From NCBI GenBank assembly GCA_003254925.1, contig QANZ01031898.1, forward strand, positions 62,001 to 126,000: 64,000 bases of DNA. The letters are read 5' to 3'. This stretch comes from Chamaecrista fasciculata (lineage: Eukaryota; Streptophyta; Magnoliopsida; Fabales; Fabaceae). Numbering within the stretch: position 1 is the first letter of the stretch; every line of letters starts with the position of its first letter. Positions 1 through 11,211 of the stretch are shown here, piece by piece. The position numbers and the translations under genes are program-made. The notes under the pieces were generated by a model. It saw only the letters and a program-made list of their open reading frames with translations. It ran no database searches and had not been told where the DNA came from.

Positions 1-1660
1 GGCTGCCTAAAGTGAAACTCACAGGATACTAGAGGGGAAAAGACAGAAATTAGTGATCATATCTAGGGACAAACACTTAAAAGCTACCTAGTACAACAAT
101 AGTTTCACCCAAGCTATGTCCAATATCAAGAGCTTTTGTTTCCAAATTAACTACAATATACAACCACAAATGTGAACTCATAAAAAGAAAAACAACTTGA
201 GTAACTTATAGGGTTAAAAAACAACAGTCATAATGAAAAAAAAAAAAAACTAACAATAAGTATATCAACAGCTTTTCGTATCCATCTTTTTGAACTCTCT
301 CTCTTATGATTGATTAATAGAAATTAATATTACACTCTTAATATAGCAAGACACTGCATCATCTTGATATTTTTGGGGTACAGAAACTCACTCCAACCTT
401 CACCCATGCCTCCTTATAATATGCAACAAGAGGAGGTAACAAACCAGAGACAACTCACCTTCCTGAAATGTATCCATGTATATTCATGCAAAACTGATTT
501 TTCTAAATCTTTAGAGGAAAAGTGCCCTACAAACTATACTGAGGCTTTTATTGTAGCTATACCTACAGGTCATCTGCCATGTCCTTTTCCTATAGTTTAC
601 ACCATCTTCAAATTGTGTTTTAGGTTCACCTAATAAGTCTTTCCCTCAGAATTTGGTTAAAACCCAATTCCCAAACTCCCTCTACTACATCATTAATTCA
701 TTTTTTGCAATGAGTTGAGATTGGAACATCAGTTTGCAAAATACTACTTCAAGGATACAATCCATTCCTTGTCTCTTCTTGTGCATGCAGCTGAAAGAAG
801 TTCAAGACTACCATACAATGAAGGCAGAGTGAAGTCTATTCATGTAAACCAGCAACCACGTGTTTCTCAACAACTGACAAACCTCTTTCAAATAATCCTG
901 ATTCATTCTAATCTTAATGATCCAACCATTCAGATTTTTCAGATATAAAAACCTTACTAACTCTCTTTTAAATACTATGTCATTCTTTAATATGCCTAAA
1001 TAATGCTTCAAACATATGAAAATCATCGTCATCAACAACAGCCTTCTTTTCGCACTAGGTGAGGTTGGCTATATGGATCAATCAACGACAACGTGTTCTG
1101 TCATTACATATTTGTATGGTTAGGTTATTAATACTTAAACCCTTCTTAATAGTTTTTCCTATTGTTTTCTTTGGTCTTCCCCTACCCCATGTTATTAAGC
1201 TATCCTCCATCTGATCAACTTCAAACATATGAACATATTGAAAAGAATTCAACGTTTCTCTCTTTCCCTCTAGTTCAGAATTAAGCCTCTAATACACACC
1301 AATCCAGTGACAGGGCAGAGGTTGTTAAGGCTCTCGATCCCAAAAATTGCATGACAAGAATTTATTTCAGAATCTTTCAATTCACAAAACATTTCGCATT
1401 CAAGATGCGTTACAAGAGGTCCTTAAACGATAAAAAGGAACACCAGTACACCACATATAAAACCATTTTACCGTAAAAGAAAACAAAGACAATCAACGAT
1501 TCCACCTCAATTCCTCATGTTTACAGCCATTTGTAGCTAAATCAAAGAGTTATCAACCAAATTCCAACAACAAGAGTCTTCCAATGTGTAATAAGACTCG
1601 GTCGTTGACTCCAAGTAAAATTCAACCACACAATTTTTTTAAAAAAAAAATTAAATCAAA
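1..1660. other. No gene recognised; possible intron 1 of the LNK2-like gene, with a dispersed repeat
   Basis: No ORF here resembles a known protein and I see no exon with convincing splice sites. If the LNK2-like exon at 1,673-1,696 is real, this stretch would be its first intron, with later exons beyond the left edge. Around 1,036-1,215 lies a sequence with words such as 'cactaggtgaggttggctat' that I recognise as a dispersed repeat of plant genomes, probably transposon-derived. A homopolymer A run sits near 236-250. Confidence 0.4.
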
Positions 1661-1672
1661 AGTTTGACTGAC

Positions 1673-1696
1673 CTCTTCGTCGTTCCAATCAAACAT
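1673..1696 (-). CDS. LNK2: Probable first coding exon of LNK2-like clock/light regulator (partial gene)
   Basis: Read on the minus strand, an ATG at 1,696-1,694 opens the eight codons MFDWNDEE and is followed directly by a good splice donor (GAG|gtcagt). From memory, plant LNK2 proteins (night light-inducible and clock-regulated, transcriptional co-activators working with RVE8-type MYB factors) begin with this peptide followed by a Leu-Thr-Asn stretch encoded in the next exon. The next exon is not visible to the left, so intron 1 would exceed 1.6 kb and the rest of the gene would lie outside the window. Supporting context: a GC-rich leader at about 1,700-1,980, and a perfect palindromic G-box/ACGT cluster at 2,042-2,057, a plausible promoter site for a light-regulated gene. 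Eight residues are thin evidence, so the call is an inference; a chance match cannot be excluded. Confidence 0.5.
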
Positions 1697-1772
1697 TTCT
1701 TATATACTGACAGCAGCAATACTCAAAGAGAAAACCAAAATCCAACACAATCCAACGAAGTAGCTCACTCAT
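1689..1772 (-). promoter_or_regulatory. Overlapping upstream ORF in the leader of the LNK2-like gene
   Basis: On the minus strand an ATG at 1,772-1,770 starts a 27-codon ORF whose TGA (1,691-1,689) lies past the proposed main ATG (1,696-1,694), in another frame. A second, 11-codon upstream ORF starts further upstream in the GC-rich leader. An overlapping upstream ORF normally lowers use of the main start, so translation control is possible if this leader is transcribed as drawn. The peptide is not recognised. Confidence 0.4.
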
Positions 1773-2041
1773 CGCCGGCGCCGGGAAAAAAAGTCACAAA
1801 GAAAGGCCGCCGCCGCCAAAAACCACCATCCAATGAAACCGAGAAAAAAAAACAGCAAGCAGAGAGAGACGTCGGTAAATACAGAGAACCAAAAAAAAAA
1901 AAAAGATAACGAAGCTCCTTCAGTTTCTTTCTTCTTCTTCTTCTTCAAAGTTCACATGGAAAAACAGTAACGGAGTTTCCAGAGAGAGAGAGAGAGAGGA
2001 GAGAGAAAGATAGAGGAGAGTGGGTATGGTGGGGTCCATGG

Positions 2042-2100
2042 CACGTGACGTCACGTGGGTAGTTGATGGGTTTTGTGGGCCGGTTTTGGACACGTGTCAA
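2042..2100. promoter_or_regulatory. Palindromic double G-box / C-box (ACGT) cluster
   Basis: CACGTGACGTCACGTG at 2,042-2,057 is a perfect 16-bp palindrome: two G-boxes overlap a central TGACGTCA (C-box/CRE-like). A further CACGTGTC (G-box/ABRE type) lies at 2,091-2,098. bZIP (HY5, ABF) and bHLH (PIF) factors are known to bind these cores. The cluster lies about 350 bp upstream of the LNK2-like start on the minus strand. GA and CTT microsatellites at 1,927-2,001 separate it from the leader. Confidence 0.6.
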
Positions 2101-2625
2101 GAAGGCGTATCTAAAGTAGTGGCTAAGAGAAGTCTATCTAATGCTGAATTGTTATTGGTTGGGATAATGGGTTCGGGTTTCGGGTTCGGGTTTAATGGGC
2201 CCATTAGTGCCTGGTTTGGTGGTTTGTGTCGTTTTAGAGGTCGCCTTCGAATTGGGCTCTGTCGTATAGGCTTATGACGTAGAAAATTACCTTTTTATAT
2301 TCCAATTATAAATGAAAAAATCAGTGTATTTCTTAGATTCATATTTAAAAGGAAAAAAGCTTTTTATTTATAAAATCAATATCAATATGCTTTTAAAAAT
2401 GACTAAATCTACATTTTGATTTCTTTTTTCAGTTTAGCCTCTTGTATATGCTTTTCTTTTTTTAAGTTGACAAGTCACTAATTTTTTTATATCACCATTA
2501 TCAATTGGTATCATGATATCATTATTTGATAATGTAATAATTTAAGTAATTTTTGTTTTCATGTTAAAGATAATAAATTTGGTACGTATGACATGACAAT
2601 TTGTTTTCATGTTAAAAATAGAAAA

Positions 2626-3377
2626 AGGCAAAAGTATACTCTTGGCACGTATGACATGACACTAGAGGATACTGCTCCGATTTCAATTGAGGTCCCTGAA
2701 AGGGAGTCGAATGTCAAAATGGGATTCCTAAAAGAGAACCAATCGTCAAGTTCGACATTATCGTTTTCACTATCAGAAGTTTTCGGTGGTCCTCCTGCTG
2801 AGCAGCACCATCATCTTCCCCAAACATAATTGTCTTCTTCCTTCTTCTGTTTTTGTCCAATCAACCAAGGATATATCTGTCTCAAAAAATAGATAATTCT
2901 AAAATTGTCATGTTTGAATTTGAAACAAGCCCATAACCTTTTTTATTGCCCCAATAGTTGGCTTTGGTTTATATATATATATATATTTATTTTCAACAAA
3001 ATCATGTGGTGTATATATTGGCTTTGGTTATGTTAGCCACTTGGTGCGTGAAGCCAAATGGCATCTCGGTTGGTCAGCCGGACCCCACCACCCAAAAGTC
3101 GTCAACGTGAAGAGGCCACCGAAGCAGCACGCGTTGCCAGAAATTGTCCCATAGGCAGCGTCTTAAAGTATGCGATCATTTTCAGTTGAACTTAAATTTT
3201 TTTTGTCAATTATACCCCAAATCTTTTCTTTTTTGTGTCAATTATACCCCCAAATTGAGAGGTATTTAGGGGTACAATTGTCTCAAATATGAATATTTGG
3301 GGTATAATTGACTAAAACAAACTTTGGGAGTAAATTAAAAATGACTAGATACTTTAGGTACCAATAGTACTTTTGCC
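2626..3377. mobile_element. Candidate MULE-like element with captured sequence
   Basis: The stretch is absent from paralogous segment B. It starts with GGCAAAAGTATACTCTTGG and ends with CCAATAGTACTTTTGCC, which are inverted relative to each other. Inside are a coding-like block of about 170 bp (2,657-2,829, an open frame I do not recognise) and an inner foldback at about 3,163-3,358 built from 'caattataccccaaat' words. The flanks (aatagaaaa / aataaaaaa) are at best a decayed 9-bp target duplication. A Pack-MULE-like origin is possible but unproved. Confidence 0.45.
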
Positions 3378-3503
3378 AATAAAAAAAATCATAATTATTA
3401 GCCTTAATAATAAGAAATTATGTTTCCGTAAAAAAATGAACATATATGGAAGAGCAAAATGAGATTTCAGTTCTTTTAAAAGGGGTCTCATTTAGTTAGC
3501 TAG

Positions 3504-3802
3504 TATTTATGAAGCATGGACACTTCATTTTGAGGGCGTGTCAGACACTGACACGTGTCTTGTGTAATTTTTAGAATATAAATCAATTTTTTGTAACTTT
3601 AACATGACAAACAAGAGAAAATAATAATAGATATGACATATATTATAAATAAAAATTGTAATTTTTAATTTTTTCATTAAAAATTATGAATATTTAATTA
3701 TTTATATAATAAATATATGCCGTGTCGTGTCGCGTAATTTTGAAAGTTTGGTGTGTCGCTTTGTCGTGTCCCGTGTCCGTGTCAGTGTCCATACTTCATA
3801 GC
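3504..3802. mobile_element. Inverted-repeat element inserted in segment A
   Basis: The ends are inverted copies ('tatgaagcatggacac' on the left, 'gtgtccatacttcata' on the right), with many 'gacacgtgtc'/'cgtgtccgtgtc' words between. The flanks (agctag / gcctag) join to a single 'agctagcattg' at the empty site in segment B (about 9,526-9,536), so this is an insertion. It is a non-autonomous DNA element of unassigned superfamily. Confidence 0.7.
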
Positions 3803-3879
3803 CTAGCATTGACCAAAAAAAAAAGTTTTGGAAATTGATTAATTAAACCACTATTATTATTTACGAGAAAAATGCTAAA

Positions 3880-4740
3880 TAACTTTTCTTACCTACACCA
3901 AATAATGAAATCTATGGTTGTTAAAATCGGCCCAACTTATGTGTCAGTTCATTGATTTGATTAAAAAAAAAGGACAATACAAGTTAAGAACATTTCACTT
4001 ATTTTCTTTCGTAAACAAATCGTGTCAGGCTAAAAAAACGGCTGTCATTTTTCAAACGGGCTAAAATAGGCTACAGAAAGTACGAGCCCATCTTTTTTTC
4101 CCAAAAATAAAAGTAATCCAAAATTCTTCATCAATAATAATAATAATATAATAAAACAAATAATAATACTTTTTATGAATCAATTAGAGGGATTAGACAC
4201 ACTATTTTATTTTTATATAGTAGGTCTCTCATTATAGGTCTATAAATATACCCGTTAACCACATCAATCAAGTTAGACTTTCTACACACTACAATTTACT
4301 TTTCGCCCTTATACTAATTTGTTTTACTTAATTATCGAAGGTACATACTCGAGAGATAGTCTCATATGCACAAGTAACATTCTTAACAAGTATTTTATAG
4401 TGATTCTTGTTTAATTAGATAATAGACTTTAATTTGTGACTATGGACAATTTATTGAATTGTATGTTAGTTAAGATGTAACACCAATTGTCACATGACAA
4501 AAGTTCAATTATGAGGTTAAATCATAATCGAATCATAGTGTTTGAGCGTCTACTCTATTGTAAATTAAAAAAATAAAGTTGTTCATTTACTAACAATTAT
4601 AACTTTAGCCTAGTGGTAAGCGTTTGATCCTTATAATTCATATTAAAGTCAAGGTCATGGGTGTGGTTTGATGATTCCTAACAATTATTGAGAGAGAGAT
4701 AGTTAGTCAAAATGTGACATTAATTGTCCAATAAATACAT
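3880..4740. other. Intergenic, AT-rich, no gene; short SINE-like fragment
   Basis: No supported coding region. At about 4,606-4,680 'agcctagtggtaagcg' resembles a tRNA-derived SINE box A region; a similar fragment ('tggcctagtgctaag') recurs at about 5,308. I see no convincing box B, so these are only SINE-like scraps. Confidence 0.4.
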
Positions 4741-5285
4741 GTATATATTGCAAATATTGTATTTTTGTATATATTTCTGTAGCTGGAATATTTCATTTAT
4801 TCTTTCTGTTAGTAGTAAGGCCAAGTGTACATTATTTTAGTTAGGATTGTTTTCTCTTTTCTTGCGCTAAAGCACGTGGTTTCACGTTTGCTCATTTTGT
4901 TGTATAAATTTTACTATGATGAATGAGAATAGTAGCAATTTTTATTGCATTTGGTTCATGGTATCAGACCTACTATTTTGATCAACTACGCTTCTTTTTC
5001 CTAATCCTTTCCTAATCAAGTGCATTTTGAAATGGCGTATTCTCTGAGTACTAATTCTGCTCAGAGTGAGATTGCTCGTACTGCTACCCTTAAAATTGAT
5101 GATGGGCCTATGCTTTTGCATCATTCCGATCATCTTGGAATGACGCTTATCAGTTCTCATCTTACCAGTTCTAATTTTCTTACCTAGAGTATCGTTGTAC
5201 GTACTTCGCTTGAGGCCAAAGACAAAGTTGACTTTATCGATGACTCATTGTCTGCGCTTGCTGATGACGCAAGAAAATAGAGTTG
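4740..5285 (+). mobile_element. Ty1/copia retrotransposon remnant: LTR end, primer-binding site and gag start (broken)
   Basis: 'tggtatcagacc' near 4,960 resembles the initiator-tRNA-Met primer-binding site of plant copia elements. An ATG at 5,031 opens a gag N-terminus (UBN2-type) with the family's His-His-Ser-Asp-His patch before a Gly-Met segment. The frame meets an in-frame TAG at about 5,185, where the family has a Trp, and gag homology stops near 5,275. No protease, integrase or reverse transcriptase follows, so this is a short dead fragment. Confidence 0.7.
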
Positions 5286-6410
5286 TACCTTGTTAATAGC
5301 TATAACTTTTGGCCTAGTGCTAAGTACTTGATCTTAATATTATATTTTGTATTTTTTGTGAAAATAGAATTAAGCAATAATAAAAGAAAACATCTATTTT
5401 TATAATAAATTATTTTTCCTCTTTTTAATATTTTATTTGAATTATGTATAATTTTCTTAGATAGATTATCAAAGGATCTAAAAACTATATAAGGTAGTAA
5501 TTAAAGATATTAGTAGGCTTTGATATGCATGAAGGTACGCAAAACTATTAATATTTTAAAATCAAATAATAATATTAATTAGCTTTTCAGTACAATAATT
5601 TACTTTATTTAATAGTTTGTATCTTATTTTACATTAATACATAATTTTAATAAGTTTGTTCTGTTGTAAATAATTCAAAGTAAAATATTAGATGTGTCAA
5701 ATTAAGTCCACATTGTTTGTATAAGAGAGATTAGAAAATTATTTAATTAAATTACGTTAATTATTTAATGTAATTTAATTATTAAACTATGTGGATCCGC
5801 GTTTATCTTTGAGAAATTGTTTTATTAAATTATATTAATTATTTAATGTAATTTAATAAACATTCATCTTTATCCTAAAGCCTATGTATTTGCGTCAAAA
5901 ATAAGCCTGAATTAGTCAAAACCATCCATTGTGTGACGTTAGATGCTTGGTCATTATAGCCGTTGAATAACGTTACCTTCAGTTGGTTGGCGACTTTTCT
6001 GCATGCACGTTGCAAGGGCTACTAAAGTTAATTAATAATAATTAGTTAACATATATAGTGGTTGTGTCACATTTTTGGCACAAATCCAACTCTCTTGTTT
6101 TTAAGTGAATCTCAATTTTTCTTCTGTTATTCTGTATCCCTCTTTGTGTGACAGTGAAGAAGATTTCGTTTAATCCTGTGAGAGTGCCGGTTTCTTTACT
6201 GTGGGATACCGGAATATCTCTTAAGGACAGTATCCTTGTGACGCGACTCAGAATTTCTATGTGCAATGTTCAACATCAAAATCATATATAATATTAAATA
6301 CAAATAAATATATATATATATATATATATATATTCTTTTTTATTTGCAGCTGATCAGCTACACGTGTTTGGTTAAAATGAAAGGTATATGTGACAAAGTG
6401 ACATACATAT
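5286..6410. other. Intergenic AT-rich DNA, no gene seen
   Basis: No coding region is supported. Two related blocks with 'ttaattatttaatgtaattt' occur near 5,757 and 5,836. A (TA)n microsatellite lies at about 6,308-6,333. Confidence 0.5.
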
Positions 6411-6989
6411 TAGGGGTGTTCACGGGCTGGGTTGGGTTGGGTTTAGGGCGGGTTGGTTCGGGCTCACTAGTTTATTTGGCGGATTGGGTTGGGTTGGGCT
6501 AAAGAAAATAATTGAGTCAACCCAAACCAACCCAAACCAAACAGTGGCGGGTTGGTTTGGGTTGGGTTGGCGGGTTAGCCCATACTAATTTTTTTATTTT
6601 TTATATATTTATTTTATAAAAAATTTGGTCTCTCTTAAATTTTTTTTCTTTAATTTGGTCCTTCACAATTTGTTTTTTATGGACTAAAGTGAGAATAAAA
6701 ATTTATTAATTGACCAAATTGTAAAAATATTATTATTTGTGATATTAAAATATAATTTTGACTAAATAAAAATTAATTTTATTTTTTATTTAATATTTTT
6801 GCGGGCCGGCGGGTTGGGTTGGGTTGAGCGGGCTCAAAATCTTGAAAACCGCAGCCCAACCCAAACCACAGCGGGCTCAACTTTTTGAACCCAAACCAAC
6901 CCGCTAGCCCAACCCAAACCAACCCAAACTAGTGGATTGGGTTGGTTTTAGCGGGTTGGCGGGTTGGCCCAACCCAATGAACACCCCTA
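6411..6989. mobile_element. Foldback element of the TAGGGGTGTTCA...TGAACACCCCTA type
   Basis: About 579 bp bounded by 'taggggtgttca' and its inverse 'tgaacacccctac'. The arms are rich in 'gggttgggttgg' and its complement, so the element can fold back over most of its length, with an AT-rich centre. I see no clear target duplication. It matches a widespread type of non-autonomous plant DNA element. An N lies just right of its end. Confidence 0.75.
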
Positions 6990-7084
6990 CTANGCAAAAT
7001 GGTCATTTTTTAATCCACTTCACTCATATTTATCACGTCATCAACCAACTCAGCCTTTAGATCGGCACTAACGGCAGATAATGA

Positions 7085-7215
7085 ATGGAAAAAGTGCACT
7101 TGGGGCCAACAGTGAGACTCTTTCAAAAGTTAGGGGACCAAAATTGCAACAAAAAAAGTTAGGGGACCAAATTGAGACCTTTGCAAAAGTTAGGGGACCA
7201 AAATTGCACTTAAAC
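7085..7215. repeat. One-sided 'gttaggggaccaaaattgca' repeat
   Basis: Three near copies of 'aaaagttaggggacca' follow each other here. The pattern equals one arm of the 'ttggtccc' foldback elements found across the window; no second arm is seen nearby. A related half-arm in opposite orientation lies at 60,294-60,354. Confidence 0.6.
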
Positions 7216-8240
7216 CTAATAATAATAATAATAATTTCATGAACAGTACACTGTGTTGATATTATAGAAACCAACACTGAAATTTATATTCCCTATCTGA
7301 TTTATATGCTAGATTTCCAACATTCTTAACCACATTTCACTTAGCATCAAAAAAAAAAAAAACCACATTTCACTATCTGATTGTGAATGTTATATGATCA
7401 TGCATGTCACTTCATTCAATATTAGACGTCTTGATCGTAAATTGATTGTCACCACCATATATATAATCATGAAACCTCTCAATATATATAGAATTGCTTT
7501 AGAAAAAGAAAGAAATAAAAAGTGTGTAGATTTTTCTTTAACAAATGAATGAGATGAGATTCTTGAATGAATTTTACTCAAAATTTTATAGAGATTGAAA
7601 GCAAATTACAAAACCAACACCGAATAATGTAGATAAAGTTTTTCGCACATTTTTTTTGTTAATGCTATTATATATTATTTTACAAATTTTTAATTGATTA
7701 TTGATCTCTCTAAATGATATATGTTAATAAGTATAAAATATAAATTAAAATAAAAATATGAGAAGTTAAGATAACTTTTAGGCCAAAACCCTCTTTTGGT
7801 CCCTAAAGTTTACCATAAATTCTATTTTGGTCCCTATTTTTTTTCATTTTGGTCCTTAATATTTTTTAGAAGTATTTTTCGGTCCTTAACTATTAAATGT
7901 AGTCATATATCTTTTGTTTCAAATCTAAATGCAATAAAATCAAAGCTACGAGTTACATTGAGTTATTTTGTTGCTCAATTGGGGTCGTACATTAGCAAAC
8001 AAGATCAATTCGGACCTAAAATCGAGCCTAAAGGTGGGTCAGTCATTTCATGGAGTTGAGATCGTTAATAAACAAAGTCAAATAGTATTTTGAAAGTTGA
8101 TATTGATGTTTTGACCAAACTCACTTTTGAAGTACTATTTGACCTTTTTTGTCAACTATCCCAACTGAATAGAGAAACAACTTGCCAATAATAATTTGTA
8201 GCTCCAATTTTGTCGCATTCAGATTAAAAATGAGAGAAAT
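7216..8240. other. Intergenic, no gene seen; 'ttttggtccct' repeat words
   Basis: No supported coding region. 'ttttggtccctaaagttta' words at 7,795-7,890 are one arm of a foldback-type repeat. The 87-codon frame over 7,796-8,059 is made mostly of this repeat and is not a gene. Confidence 0.5.
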
Positions 8241-8409
8241 ATAACCAAATTTAGTGCCTGATTTGGTGGTTTATGTCTGGTCGCCTTCAAATTGGGCCAT
8301 GTGACTGTCGTAAAGGCCTATGGACGTAGAAAATTACCTTTTTATATTCCAATTATAAATGAAAAAAGAGTGCATTTCCTAGATTCATATTTAAAAAGAA
8401 AAAAAAAAG

Positions 8410-8574
8410 ATTTTTTTTTAATAAACTAAGGGTATCCACCATCAAGAACAATAATTAATCCCTTTGGCGCGAATCTTCCACTTAAAGGTAAACAGTTTGC
8501 CACATAATGTTTTTCTATACCCAAAGGTGAGATTTGAACCCTATCAGTGACCACTAGGTCACACTCATATGGTT
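8410..8574 (-). mobile_element. tRNA-derived SINE in segment B
   Basis: On the minus strand it begins 'aaccatatgagtgtgaccta', with a box A-like 'tgacctagtggtca' and a box B-like 'gggttcaaatctc', and ends in an A-rich tail ('ttattaaaaaaaaa'). Segment A lacks it and shows a single 'ggaaaaaagctttttat' at the empty site; flanking 'gaaaaag'-like runs are the likely target duplication. It has RNA polymerase III-type internal promoter boxes and no coding capacity. Confidence 0.75.
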
Positions 8575-8668
8575 GAAAAAGCTTTTTATTTATAAAGCAA
8601 TGTGCTTTTCCTTTTTCAGAATAAAGCAATGTGCTTTTAAAAATGACTAAATCTACAATTTGATTTTT

Positions 8669-9176
8669 GGGAAATTACATTTTGGTATCCTGTGGTTTGG
8701 CCTCATTCCACTTTGGTACCTCGTGGTTTAAAACGTGATACTTTAGTACCCTGAGGTATGTATTGTCAACACTTTGGTACCCTAAACAATTTTTTTGCTA
8801 GATTTGGACGGAATTTCGCATGTGCATTTGACATGCCTCACTAAAACTCGATTTTCTCTAACTTTTGGCCAAAACAAAGGTCGAACACAATCTGAATTGC
8901 AAAAAACACCTCTTAAATTTTCTCGAATTTTAGATGTGTTTTTCGGAATTTACATTGTTTTTAATCTTTGTTTTGGCCAAAAGTTAGAAAAAATCGAGTT
9001 TTAGTGAATCATGTGAGATGCACATGCCAAATTCTGTCCAAATCTAACGAAAAAATTGTTCAGGGTACCAAAGTGTTAACGATATATAACTCAGGGTACC
9101 AAAATGTCAAGTTTTAAATTACAGAATACCAAAATGAAATGAGGTCAAACCACAAGGTACAAAGTATAATTTACCC
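8669..9176. mobile_element. Non-autonomous Mutator-like (MULE) element, 9-bp target duplication
   Basis: It starts GGGAAATTACATTTTGGTA and ends in the inverse (TATAATTTACCC), with long arms built of 'ttggtacc' words. It is flanked by a perfect 9-bp direct repeat TTGATTTTT (8,660-8,668 and 9,177-9,185). Segment A has the unfilled site. Long terminal inverted repeats with a 9-bp duplication are the mark of Mutator-like elements. The 69-codon frame at 8,795-9,004 lies inside and is not a gene. Confidence 0.85.
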
Positions 9177-9599
9177 TTGATTTTTTTTTCAAGTTTGCCT
9201 CTTCTTATATATGCTTTTTTTTAACTAGTCACTATTTTTTTTTATATCAACATTATCAATTGGTATCATGATATCATTATTTGATAATGTAATAATTTAA
9301 GTAAATTTTGTTTTCATGTTAAAGATAATAAATTTGTGAGAACTTTAAATCTTTTATGTGAAGCCTTTAAAGTAGGAAAAAAAAAAGATATTTATAATTA
9401 TTAGCCTTAATAATACAAAATTATGTTTCCAAACATTGAAAATATATGGAAGAGAAAAATGAGACTTTAGTTCTTTTGAAAGGGGTCTCATTCAGGTCAA
9501 ATAAAAAAGGGTCTCATTTTTAGTTAGCTAGCATTGGCAAAACAAAAAATGTTTTGGAAAGCGATTAATTAAACCATTATTATTATTAGCGAGAAAAAA

Positions 9600-11211
9600 G
9601 CTTTGACTTTTTTTTTTGCCCAGAAGTTAACTTCATTTTCTAAAGATCAAACTGTTGCGATTATTATGCATGCATTCTATATAATTTATTTTACAACCTT
9701 TTCCTTTTTAACTCCCGAATGTTGTAAAATTATTGTCATCAATATAACAATTAAAAAATCATGTCATAAATATATCTTACTTCATAGGTTGTTCATCATT
9801 TTTAATAGGCAATAATCACTTTAATTACTTTATATGCATAAACTCATAAACTCATGTTCCCCTACAATTTATTGCCGCAAAGACAATCCTTCAAATGAAA
9901 TTGTAATTAAAGACAATCCTTCACTATCTTTGTGATAAGAGAAAATATTGTATATTATTATAAAATAACTGAAACTTTAATATAACTTAGTCATGGGTTT
10001 TTAAATTACAAACGTTGCTTTTTTATATTTATCTCAATGTCAACGGTTTCATGTATTCTTAATTCATTGGTTTTAAAAAACTTGTAACCAACATTTTGTT
10101 TTAACTCCATCATTAAGTATTATTAACACAAATTCCAACGGGTGTTTTTGAACTCAAGCATGTGATGGTTTGTAATATATGGAGTGTTGGAGTTTTTTAG
10201 TAAGATATATGAACAATACTAAGTGTGANTTGTGTGAAATAAACTAAAACCCCCAATTATTTATTCTTTCTTACATTTTGGTTCTATTATAGAGAAAAAT
10301 GTCTTTGATGCAAAAAATTTAAACTTTTAGGAGTTAAAAATTAATTTTGTCTTTTTTTTAACGAAAAAATGGATAGAAACGGTTAGAGGGACCAACTTTG
10401 CCAAGTTTTGCATAACTGGAGGACCAATATGGAACGAAAAATAACTGGGGGACCAATTTAAAACACTGAGCATAACTGGGGGACCAAAATAAGACTTTGA
10501 CCTATTGGATATTATCATTTACGAAGCTCCCTTCTCATTTCACTTCCCCACCTTTCCTCAATTCCCATCACATTTAAAGCCTACCCCCTTCTAGACCTAG
10601 AAAAAGAAAACCTACCCATTTCTTTTTTTATGGAAAACCTACCCCCACTCTTGGAAGTTGGACCAAGATTTTCTATCTCTTAATTCCTTTGTTGTGGATG
10701 GATGCAAATAATTCTCTTCTTGTGGATGGCTGTAAATAATTTTTGAGAATGGAAGATACTTTGCTGTTTGAAGAACATGGAGGCTAAAGCATTTGATTTT
10801 TGTCTTAGTCTTCTTAAATCCAAATCTGAACGAACCATTATTCTCTCCTCCTCTTAATTCCAGATCTGGTTGTTTCTAATTATTCCAGATCTAAACTGGC
10901 CGAACTACTCCACCCCTTCTTTTTCTTCTTCTCCTTCCCAATCTCACTCTTGATTTTGCGAAACCCACAAACCTACCAGCTGAACCGGCTGAACCCCTAA
11001 AATCGCCGGTTCACTACGGTTTTACCTGGTTTTGACCGGTTTGGGCGTTTTGGACCGGTTCTCTACTTGGCCCGGTTTTATGAGTGGCTCGGACCGGACT
11101 AGTGCCCGATCCCCGGTTCAACCGGTTGGACCGGCCGGTCCGGTCCGGTTTTAATAACTCTTAACGGCTTAAACTTAGAAATTAATTAATTTTGAGATAA
11201 ATATAATGTAG
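9600..11211. other. Upstream of annexin copy 1: no gene; truncated repeats
   Basis: No coding exon is found. A one-sided 'gggggaccaa' repeat occupies about 10,320-10,510. At 10,970-11,160 lies a CCGGTT-rich stretch ending 'ccggttttaataactctta', which matches the right end of the complete hAT-type element at 49,880-50,927; its left end is missing. It lies just before annexin exon 2, where an upstream exon 1 would be expected. Confidence 0.6.

Larger units (their letters stand above)
2190..3880. repeat. Paralogous segment A (partner of 8,240-9,600)
   Basis: Long collinear stretches match 8,240-9,600. Shared words include 'gtagaaaattacctttttat', 'tggtatcatgatatcattat' and 'ggggtctcatt' followed by 'ttagttagctag'. 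Segment A carries about 0.75 kb of extra DNA at 2,626-3,377 and a 0.3 kb inverted-repeat element at 3,504-3,802 that segment B lacks. B has its own insertions. No intact gene is seen in either copy. Confidence 0.8.
8240..9600. repeat. Paralogous segment B (partner of 2,190-3,880)
   Basis: Collinear with segment A. B carries a SINE (8,410-8,574) and a 508-bp inverted-repeat element (8,669-9,176) that A lacks, plus a small local duplication of 'gggtctcatt' near 9,482-9,520. The two copies serve as each other's empty-site reference. Confidence 0.8.

Noticed and set aside
364..1038. Three open frames of 76-89 codons near the left edge
   Set aside because: No similarity to known proteins, no codon bias visible by eye, and overlap on both strands.
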